Assembly: GCA_002255025.1 (NCBI GenBank)
Contig: NJEJ01000022.1
Span: 1-18,131 of the forward strand
Reading direction: 5' to 3'
From: Candidatus Bathyarchaeota archaeon ex4484_135
GTDB taxonomy: Archaea; Thermoproteota; Bathyarchaeia; EX4484-135
Length of the DNA stretch: 18,131 nucleotides
In this document: one piece after another, positions 7,037 through 12,519 of the stretch
How the letters are laid out: each line of letters opens with the position of its first letter
Numbering within the stretch: the stretch's first letter is position 1
Program-made: the position numbers and the translations under genes
Notes under the pieces: generated by a model
Seen by the model: only the letters and a program-made list of their open reading frames with translations
Told to the model about the DNA's origin: nothing
Databases searched by the model: none

Positions 7037-7507
7037 ATGTCGGTCGAGAGGTCCAGGCTCCCGGATGAGATAAAGCACTGGTATGGCGATATGATATGCG
7101 ATTACACCTACACGCTCGGCATAGCGGGTGAGAAGTTCTTCACCGGCCTGAAGGAAGGCCGTATCCTCGGGACCAGGTGCCCGAGGTGTGGTGCCGTCTG
7201 GGTGCCGCCCAGCATCTACTGCCCGGATTGCTTCGAGGAGCTGACCGAGTGGGTCGAGGTGCCAGACGAAGGCATAGTGTTCTCCTTCACAATAGCTCAC
7301 GCCGGCCCAGATGGAAAGCCCCTTCAGGAGCCCGAGATATACGCCTTCATACTGCTCGACGGTGCTGACGGAGGCCTTCTCCACAAGTTGGGCGAGGTAA
7401 GGCCGGAAGAAGTCTACATAGGCATGCGTGTCAAGGCTGTCTGGGCTCCAGAGGCCGAGCGTAAGGGTGCCATCACGGACATAAGGTACTTCAAGCCTGT
7501 CGAGTGA
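7037..7507 (+). CDS. DUF35 zinc-ribbon/OB-fold protein 2
   Basis: A paralogue of the preceding protein (156 aa) with zinc ribbon cysteines 48, 51, 62 and 65 (CPRCG and CPDC), followed by the OB fold ending AITDIRYFKPVE. Shared blocks with protein 1 include EGRI, VPP between the cysteine pairs, LHKLGEV and GMRVKAVW, showing tandem duplication. I chose ATG 7037, which has the SD GGAGGAGGGG a few bases before it; GTG 7031 would add two residues and overlap the previous stop. With two thiolase-fold genes and two DUF35 genes, each DUF35 protein may serve one thiolase-fold protein, or all four may form one complex. This is the last gene before a separate promoter. Confidence 0.93.
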   Translation: MSVERSRLPDEIKHWYGDMICDYTYTLGIAGEKFFTGLKEGRILGTRCPRCGAVWVPPSIYCPDCFEELTEWVEVPDEGIVFSFTIAHAGPDGKPLQEPEIYAFILLDGADGGLLHKLGEVRPEEVYIGMRVKAVWAPEAERKGAITDIRYFKPVE

Positions 7508-7556
7508 GGTACCAGGCTACCGATGTTTTATTGCCCTCGTCCTCCCCTTATCCCAA

Positions 7557-7567
7557 GGCTTATATTT
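7557..7567 (+). promoter_or_regulatory. TATA box of the ferredoxin-type gene
   Basis: GGCTTATATTT is a strong TATA match. It predicts transcription from about 7590, about 17 bases before ATG 7607. The iron-sulfur gene is thus probably a separate transcription unit from the thiolase/DUF35 operon 100 bases upstream. Confidence 0.65.
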
Positions 7568-7606
7568 CTTACCTCCCGGCCCAGCTCGGCCGAGTGGTGC
7601 GTGGCC

Positions 7607-8197
7607 ATGGGTGCCGTAGTGAGGCAGTTCGTATCGGCCGACCCGAGCAAGTGCATAGGTTGCGGGCTATGCGAGTTCGCGTGTGCCCTGGAGAAGGAAG
7701 GCACCTTGGATGCTACTAAATCGAGGATAAGGGTTGTCAGGCTCAGCCCCATGGCTAATGCGGCTGTGGCATGCCGGTTCTGCGAGAACGCACCCTGCGT
7801 CAGGGCCTGTCTCAGGGACGCCCTTTACCAGGACGAGGAAGGCATAATCCACGTAGAAGACGCCAAGTGCGACCTGTGCGGCTGGTGTATAGAGGCCTGT
7901 CCGTACGGTGCCATAGTGCTCGACCCCGAGAGGACCACGGTCCTCATATGTGACCTCTGCGGCGGCGAGCCGAAGTGCGTGGAGATATGCCCGACCGAGG
8001 CCCTGTCCCTGGCCACGGAGGAAGAGGCCCGCAAGCTGTGGCACGAATCCATATCGTCCATAGTGTCCGAGGTCAAGCAAGTAGTCGAGCGTGGTGCCTG
8101 GGAGCTGCTGTTCGCCAGGGCATCCGATATAGCGGGCAAGGTAGAGGCCAAGCTGAAGGAGTTGGCCAAGATGGTGGCTTCCGCTGGGCCAAGCTGA
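7607..8197 (+). CDS. Four-cluster [4Fe-4S] electron-transfer protein (DmsB/HycB-like)
   Basis: The 196-residue product has sixteen cysteines in four sets: 16/19/22/26 (CIGCGLCEFAC), 56/59/64/68, 88/91/94/98 (CDLCGWCIEACP) and 115/118/124/128 (CDLCGGEPKCVEICP). This is the ferredoxin-like subunit pattern of molybdopterin or tungsten oxidoreductases, hydrogenases and aldehyde:ferredoxin oxidoreductase partners, with four [4Fe-4S] clusters. There is no signal peptide, so it acts in the cytoplasm. The C-terminal 60 residues form a charged helical tail. ATG 7607 is chosen because the TATA box at 7557 starts transcription near 7590; the open frame further upstream covers the promoter. No catalytic partner is in the window; its closeness to the thiolase/DUF35 operon could mean shared metabolism, but this is not shown. 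It converges with the DUF72 gene two bases away. Confidence 0.9.
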   Translation: MGAVVRQFVSADPSKCIGCGLCEFACALEKEGTLDATKSRIRVVRLSPMANAAVACRFCENAPCVRACLRDALYQDEEGIIHVEDAKCDLCGWCIEACPYGAIVLDPERTTVLICDLCGGEPKCVEICPTEALSLATEEEARKLWHESISSIVSEVKQVVERGAWELLFARASDIAGKVEAKLKELAKMVASAGPS

Positions 8198-8199
8198 GT

Positions 8200-8964
8200 T
8201 CAGGACGTCTCCTCAGATATGATTTCCAAGAACTTCTGGGCATCCTCAGCCATGTGGACGTTGTTGAACAGCACGTAGGCCTCCTCCACGCCCTCAGCCT
8301 CGAGGCCCGTGATTATTTCGGCCAACTTCTTGAGGTCTTCCTCCGTGTACTTGTACCTGTAATCGAACTCCCTGGGGGCCAGCCCGTGGAGCCTCGTGTA
8401 GAAGACGGGGCCCACCACCACGGGCCCATGCCTCAAGACGTCCGTGACGTATATCAGGTCAAGCTCCCCACAGAGGGCCCTCACGGCGTCTAAATGCTCA
8501 CGCCAATCTGCCCTGGGCTCCCAGGCTATCATCAGGCCGTGCCTGTTTATGGAGCCGAAGAAGGCCCTGACGTTCTCCACGTTCTCGTCCGTGAACCTGA
8601 AGCTGGGCGGGCACTGGACGACACATATCCTGGCCCCGAGGACCCTGCAGACCTTGGCCGTCTTCTCCCAGGCCTCGAAGTTCTCCTCCGTGGGCCTGAG
8701 GAAGCCATACCGGTCTTTCTTATCCTCGGGAACCGTTATGCCAGCCTTACGCCAAGTGGGACTGGTCGATGGGTGCGTTATGGCCTGCCAACACTTGACT
8801 GTGAACTCGAAATCCCCAGGGACCTGTGAACGCCACTTCTGGACCGTGCTGACCCTCGGGAGCTTGTAGAAGGTCTTCTGGACCTCCACGAGCTTAAAGC
8901 GGGCGTAATAGGCCTTCATGCCCCCCTTGACGGCAAACCCGCAGCAACCTACCTTAATGAGCAA
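8200..8964 (-). CDS. DUF72 (YecE-like) TIM-barrel protein
   Basis: The 254-residue product matches DUF72: KVGCCGFA at the start, then VEVQKTFYKLP, FEFTVKCWQAITH, an internal ICVVQCPPSF strand, WEPRADW, and FYTRLHG followed by YRYKYTEEDLKKLAEII and AYVLFNNVHMAEDA near the C terminus. DUF72 is a TIM barrel with a deep conserved pocket and no established reaction. The start is TTG 8964 behind a GGGGGCGAG purine run. A perfect 14-base palindrome lies 30 bases upstream. It stands alone, convergent with the iron-sulfur gene and downstream of the ribosomal operon; the 78 bases between S14 and this gene hold no other gene. Confidence 0.9.
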   Translation of the reverse strand: MLIKVGCCGFAVKGGMKAYYARFKLVEVQKTFYKLPRVSTVQKWRSQVPGDFEFTVKCWQAITHPSTSPTWRKAGITVPEDKKDRYGFLRPTEENFEAWEKTAKVCRVLGARICVVQCPPSFRFTDENVENVRAFFGSINRHGLMIAWEPRADWREHLDAVRALCGELDLIYVTDVLRHGPVVVGPVFYTRLHGLAPREFDYRYKYTEEDLKKLAEIITGLEAEGVEEAYVLFNNVHMAEDAQKFLEIISEETS

Positions 8965-8993
8965 TCTCGCCCCCGCCTAAAAGGGCCAGCAGG

Positions 8994-9007
8994 CAGCCTT
9001 AAGGCTG
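8994..9007. repeat. Perfect 14-base palindrome between rps14 and the DUF72 gene
   Basis: CAGCCTTAAGGCTG is fully self-complementary. It lies 36 bases after the S14 stop and 30 bases before the DUF72 TTG start. It could be an operator for DUF72 or a structured end of the ribosomal transcript; it has no loop, so a stable hairpin is less likely than a protein-binding dyad. Confidence 0.5.
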
Positions 9008-9042
9008 TTTTACCCGGATATCTTCAAAACCCATAATTCAGG

Positions 9043-9204
9043 TCAGCTGTACTTCCTGAAGCCGAGCTGGCGGGCTACTTCCCTGAAGCACTGACGGCAC
9101 AGGTAGAGGCCATATTTCCTTATGATGGCGTTGTGGCTACCGCACCTACGGCACTTGTAAGCACCTTTCCCGAACTTCTTCTCCTTCTTCTTCGGCTTAG
9201 CCAC
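9043..9204 (-). CDS. rps14: 30S ribosomal protein S14 (archaeal, zinc-binding)
   Basis: The 53-residue protein has the archaeal/eukaryal S14 (uS14) zinc ribbon CRRCG...LYLCRQCFRE and the typical end LGFRKYS. It binds the head of the small subunit. I chose GTG 9204, which gives MAKPKKKEKKFGKGAYKCRRCG and the normal length. An ATG-like extension to 9240 would add twelve residues unlike the family. It is the last gene of the local ribosomal operon; in most archaea S8 follows, but here the operon stops. Confidence 0.95.
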   Translation of the reverse strand: MAKPKKKEKKFGKGAYKCRRCGSHNAIIRKYGLYLCRQCFREVARQLGFRKYS

Positions 9205-9269
9205 GCCAGCCCACCAAGAAGGGCCTGTGGAAGGGACCATATAAGGTTAGCCCCCAGCATCAGGCCCGC

Positions 9270-9839
9270 TCATACTATTTCCACGCCCAACTCATGCTTG
9301 GCGAACACCATGCCTTCCTCGCGGGTCAGCAGGTGCTTACGGCCAATTTTGGCACGGCATCGCCTCCTACGCTTAACCCTGTAGCCCGGCCTCTCGAGGG
9401 AAACGCAGACATCCATGCCTATTATGCCCAACTCAGGCTTATACTTCGTGCCAGGTATCTCTATGTGCTCCTTTATGCCGAAGGAGAAGTTGCCGTGTTC
9501 ATCAAAGTTGGAGGCCTTAACCTTGTTCTCCACGGCGGCGAGGGCCTTCTTCAAGAACTCTATGGCCTTCTGCTTCCTGAGCGTCACAACGCACGCTATG
9601 GGCTCTCCCTTCCTTATCCCGAACCCTCTTATGGTCTTCTTGGCCTTCCTTATGCATGGCTTCTGGCCCGTAAGCTCCTCGAGTATCTTCATGGCTTTCT
9701 CGAGGGGTTCGCCGGACTTTCCGACGCAGCAGTTCACGACCACCTTCTCTATCCTCGGTTTCAGCATGGGGTTCTTCGACCAACGCTCTAGAATCTCGGC
9801 CTCAACCGCCGGGTCGAGCGGGCCCTCGGGCGGGCACAT
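9270..9839 (-). CDS. rpl5: 50S ribosomal protein L5
   Basis: The 189-residue protein shows the uL5 signature: KNPMLKPRIEKVVVNCCVGKSGE, TGQKPCIRKAKKTIRGFGIRKGEPIACVVTLR split by normal spacing, NFSFGIKEHIEIPGTKY and GMDVCVSLERPGYRVKRRR. It contacts 5S rRNA and the P-site region. ATG 9839 lies one base after the S4e stop (TGAGATG), so translation is coupled. About 20 residues before the core are an N-terminal extension. Confidence 0.96.
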   Translation of the reverse strand: MCPPEGPLDPAVEAEILERWSKNPMLKPRIEKVVVNCCVGKSGEPLEKAMKILEELTGQKPCIRKAKKTIRGFGIRKGEPIACVVTLRKQKAIEFLKKALAAVENKVKASNFDEHGNFSFGIKEHIEIPGTKYKPELGIIGMDVCVSLERPGYRVKRRRRCRAKIGRKHLLTREEGMVFAKHELGVEIV

Positions 9840-9840
9840 C

Positions 9841-10599
9841 TCACGGTACCTCCGGGAGCGATATGGCTGGCTCCTCCCGGCCTACCACGAAGACGTAATC
9901 CAATATGGACCTTATGTGCTCGCCCTTGGGGGTCTCGAGCTCTACTTCGAAACGCCTCCTCTTCACGCCCCTGAGCTCCCTTATCTCGACTATACGGCCG
10001 TGGAAGCCCATGTTCTTCCCGCCAGTTATGATGGCATAAGCACCTTCTTCCAGCTTGAAGTGGTCCTGTACCTCTTGGTCGGGCAAGCTCAGCTTCAGGG
10101 AGTCGAGGGTCCTGTAGGTGTCCTCGACCGGGTTGGTCGGGTCAGCCACCCTTATCAGGACGTTCCGGCCGTCGTGCAGGTTCAGCTGTATGTGGCCTCC
10201 CTTCACGGTCGTCTTGTCCTCGATACGGCATATCTTGAAGCCCGTTTCCTCGCCATTTATCGGGTGTAGCTCAAGGCCCTTGGGCGTCGGGAGGACCCTG
10301 AAGCTCTGGCCCAGCTTTTCTATGGTCACCACGTCCATGAGGCCGACGGGGAACTTGGGCTCCTTCCTCACGACGCCGTCAACCTTCACGTATCCCCTGT
10401 GTATGATTATCTCGGCTTCCCGGGCCGTCTTGGCCAAGCTAAGGATATCACGGACCAGTATGAGGAGCGGTATGCAGCGTTCTATCGGGTGCGGGCCCGG
10501 TATAGGCCTCACGGTCCATGTGTACTCCTTCCTGAGTATGGGCCAGAACTTGGGGGCCGGGAGCCTCTTCAGGTGCCTCTTAGGACCTTTCCTCCCCAC
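9841..10599 (-). CDS. rps4e: 30S ribosomal protein S4e
   Basis: This archaeal/eukaryal-specific protein (252 aa) begins GRKGPKRHLKRLPAPKFWPI, has an S4-like RNA-binding region with REAEIIIHRGYVKVDG, a central beta domain, and a KOW-like segment GAYAIITGGKNMGFHGRIVEI. The start is GTG 10599 within the 3' end of rpl24, a 20-base overlap, with the SD GGAGGTGGAGGAAG directly before it. The gene order L24-S4e-L5-S14 is the standard archaeal order. Confidence 0.96.
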   Translation of the reverse strand: MGRKGPKRHLKRLPAPKFWPILRKEYTWTVRPIPGPHPIERCIPLLILVRDILSLAKTAREAEIIIHRGYVKVDGVVRKEPKFPVGLMDVVTIEKLGQSFRVLPTPKGLELHPINGEETGFKICRIEDKTTVKGGHIQLNLHDGRNVLIRVADPTNPVEDTYRTLDSLKLSLPDQEVQDHFKLEEGAYAIITGGKNMGFHGRIVEIRELRGVKRRRFEVELETPKGEHIRSILDYVFVVGREEPAISLPEVP

Positions 10600-11014
10600 C
10601 TTCCTCCACCTCCGGGGCCTTTTCTTCCTCGGCCGCCTTCTCCCTGGCCTTCATCTTCCTCTCTATTATCTTCTTCCTCCACTTGTCCTTCAGGTCAAGC
10701 TCGATTATCATGACCTTTGAGGCGTATATGGGCACGTTCACGGTGGACCCATCTACCTTAGTCCTCGTCACGGTATCCATGTAGACCCGGCCCCGCTCCC
10801 TATCGACCCTTATGACCTTGCCCGTCACGCCCTTAAAGTCGCCCCTCATGACCATCACTCTGTCGCCCACCCGGACCGGGAGGGACCTGAAGCCGTACTT
10901 CTCCCTCAGCTCCCGGGAGAGAGGGGCCGATAGGAGCTTGTGCCTGAGGTGGTGGGGCATAGTGTAAACTGCCTTACGCTGCTTCCTCGGCTTCGCTGAT
11001 GCTGTCAGGGCCAT
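10580..11014 (-). CDS. rpl24: 50S ribosomal protein L24
   Basis: The 144-residue protein has the uL24 N terminus (QRKAVYTMPHHLRHKLLSAPLS), RSLPVRVGDRVMVMRGDFKG as the KOW motif, and GKVIRVDRERGRVYMD. The acidic and basic tail EEEKAPEVEEGGEERS is a low-complexity extension. I chose ATG 11014, preceded by GAGGAGAGGGGA; the TATA-like CCTTAATAGGG at 11059-11069 predicts a transcript start near 11038, after the alternative ATG at 11044, which would add ten residues. It overlaps rps4e by 20 bases. Confidence 0.94.
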   Translation of the reverse strand: MALTASAKPRKQRKAVYTMPHHLRHKLLSAPLSRELREKYGFRSLPVRVGDRVMVMRGDFKGVTGKVIRVDRERGRVYMDTVTRTKVDGSTVNVPIYASKVMIIELDLKDKWRKKIIERKMKAREKAAEEEKAPEVEEGGEERS

Positions 11015-11058
11015 CTCGCGTCCCCTCTCCTCAGCTTTGCTCATGCTGGAGGAAAGGC

Positions 11059-11069
11059 CCTATTAAGGG
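11059..11069 (-). promoter_or_regulatory. Possible internal promoter before rpl24
   Basis: The minus-strand element CCTTAATAGGG is centred 50 bases before ATG 11014. It would let L24-S4e-L5-S14 be expressed without the broken rpl14. It lies between rpl14 and rpl24; the TATA match is moderate. Confidence 0.4.
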
Positions 11070-11105
11070 TTAGCCTCCCGACCGGTTGCCAGAAGGCTGG
11101 TAAGA

Positions 11106-11515
11106 CTAAACTATCATGCTCGCGGCTCTAGCTATGCTGGGCCACCTCTCGGCGGCCTCCCGGGCCACCGGCCCCCTTATCTCTGAGCCCTTCAGCTCCC
11201 CGTCTTCCGTCACGAGGACGGCTGCGTTGTCCTCGAACTGGACCCAGGTGCCATCGGCACGCCTGTAGGGCTTCCTCTGCCTTATCACCACGGCCCTGAA
11301 GATCTGCTTACCTGGATGAGCTTCAGCTCCCTAGCACCCGTGTTATCCGCACACCTGAGTATGGCCCCCACGGGCAGGCCCCTAGATATCTTTGGGACCT
11401 GAGCTGCCACGCCCCTGGCCACGAACACCCTTGCCCTAGCCCTCGCCCTCGACATAGCCTCCGGCAGTAGGCCCGGCCTTACATAAGCCTTCCTCAGGTG
11501 GTCCCTCGAGGACAC
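11106..11515 (-). pseudogene. rpl14: 50S ribosomal protein L14, broken by an internal deletion and frame change
   Basis: The 5' frame gives RGLPVGAILRCADNTGAREL and KLIQV, then runs into SRSSGPW and a stop near 11285. The 3' frame, in a different register, gives KQIFRAVVIRQRKPYRRADG and continues to the normal end GPVAREAAERWPSIARAASMIV. Both parts are well conserved uL14. About 30 residues that normally lie between LIQV and KQIFRAV (the middle beta barrel part) are missing, and the joint near 11306-11313 changes the frame. The product as read cannot be normal L14. L14 is essential, so an assembly error or an intact copy elsewhere is more likely than true loss. The likely original start is ATG 11455, since the TATA box at 11516 places the transcript start near 11496; GTG 11515 is the upstream limit. 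Confidence 0.85.
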
Positions 11516-11527
11516 AATTTTAAAAAG
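11516..11527. promoter_or_regulatory. Shared, symmetric TATA box between rpl14 and the Gfo/Idh gene
   Basis: AATTTTAAAAAG contains the self-complementary TTTTAAAA. Counting 25 bases each way predicts a leftward transcript start near 11496 for the ribosomal operon and a rightward start near 11546 for the oxidoreductase. Both fit downstream start codons (ATG 11455 and TTG 11560). Confidence 0.55.
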
Positions 11528-11559
11528 CGGGGTGCATGGCTGATCATGAGGAAGGCGTT

Positions 11560-12519
11560 TTGAGGCGGCTCAAGGTAGCCGTGATAGGAGTTGGCTTCTG
11601 GGGAAGGAACCATGCTAGGGTGCTGAGCGGGCTCGAGAAAGCCGAGTTGGTAGCGGTCTGCGATTTAGACGAGTCAAGGGCACGGACGGTGGCCGAGAAG
11701 TACGGGGCAGAGGCCTACACCGATAGCACCGAGCTCCTGAGGAGGGAGGATATCGAAGCGGTCACGATATGCACTTGGTCAACTGTCCTCAGCGAGGAGG
11801 CCAGGAAGGCTCTTGAGGCTGGCAAACATGTCTTGGTCGAGAAGCCCATGGCCAAGAGCTCCAAGGAAGCCCGGGAACTCGTGGAGCTGGCCGAGAAGGA
11901 GGACCTAATCCTGGCGGTGGGCTTCGTGGAGAGGTTCAATCCCGGCCTCAGGCGTGTCTTGGAGATGGTGGGCAAAGGCGAGGTAGGCGAGGTCCTGAGT
12001 GCCCTAGCCAGGAGGCTGTCGAGGTGGCCCAAGAGGCCCTGGGACGTGGGGGTCGTGCGGGACTTAGCCATCCACGACCTAGACATACTGAGGCATATCT
12101 TCGGCTGCCAGCCCGAATCGGTTTACGCCAGGGTGAGGTACTCCAACTCGGGGATTGACGACTACGCTTTCATAACGCTCTCCTTCCCGGACGGGATGGG
12201 CCTCGTCGAGACCAGCTGGCTAACGGCCCCAAAGGTCAGAGAGCTCGTGGTCTCGGGGACCGAGGGCGTCCTTAAGCTCGATTACCTGACCCAGGCAATC
12301 AACATCCTCAGGAGAGGGGACAGTGAGCCATATGAGGTGGGCGGGGAGTGGAGGGAGCCGCTCAAGATAGAGCTAGAGCACTTCGTTGAATGCGTCCTTT
12401 ACCACAAGGAGCCCCTGGTGTCGGGCAGGGATGGCCTCCTCGCCCTGTCGCTGTGCGAAGCTGCCCTAGAGTCATCGGCCAAGGGAAGGCCGGTGAGCAC
12501 GAGGCACCTGGCCGAATAA
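11560..12519 (+). CDS. Gfo/Idh/MocA-family NAD(P)-dependent oxidoreductase
   Basis: The 319-residue protein has an N-terminal Rossmann fold (VAVIGVGFWGRNHARVL, with GxGxxG at 10-15), the family EKP motif (VEKPMAKS, K95), and VVRDLAIHDLDIL with D168 and H172, the catalytic-base region. The C-terminal half is the open-faced beta sheet. It oxidises or reduces a sugar or sugar nucleotide; the sequence resembles archaeal UDP-N-acetylglucosamine 3-dehydrogenase-like members, which would fit glycan synthesis, but substrate is an inference. I chose TTG 11560, with GAGGAAGGC just upstream, because the TATA box puts the transcript start near 11546; ATG 11536 would add eight residues. Its last 121 bases overlap the convergent substrate-binding protein gene. 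Confidence 0.88.
   Translation: MRRLKVAVIGVGFWGRNHARVLSGLEKAELVAVCDLDESRARTVAEKYGAEAYTDSTELLRREDIEAVTICTWSTVLSEEARKALEAGKHVLVEKPMAKSSKEARELVELAEKEDLILAVGFVERFNPGLRRVLEMVGKGEVGEVLSALARRLSRWPKRPWDVGVVRDLAIHDLDILRHIFGCQPESVYARVRYSNSGIDDYAFITLSFPDGMGLVETSWLTAPKVRELVVSGTEGVLKLDYLTQAINILRRGDSEPYEVGGEWREPLKIELEHFVECVLYHKEPLVSGRDGLLALSLCEAALESSAKGRPVSTRHLAE

Noticed and set aside
7504..7606. Upstream extension of the iron-sulfur gene to 7523 and a short frame from 7504
   Set aside because: Both cover the TATA box and predicted transcript start, and the peptide they add resembles no ferredoxin N terminus.
9294..10720. Long open frames on the plus strand across the ribosomal genes (up to 284 codons)
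   Set aside because: They mirror the codon bias of the well-conserved ribosomal genes on the other strand and match no protein pattern.
11285..11315. The rpl14 joint reads CAGGTAAG followed by TTCAGG, like a spliceosomal intron donor and acceptor
   Set aside because: Archaea lack spliceosomal introns, the space is far too short, and coding sequence is missing here rather than interrupted.
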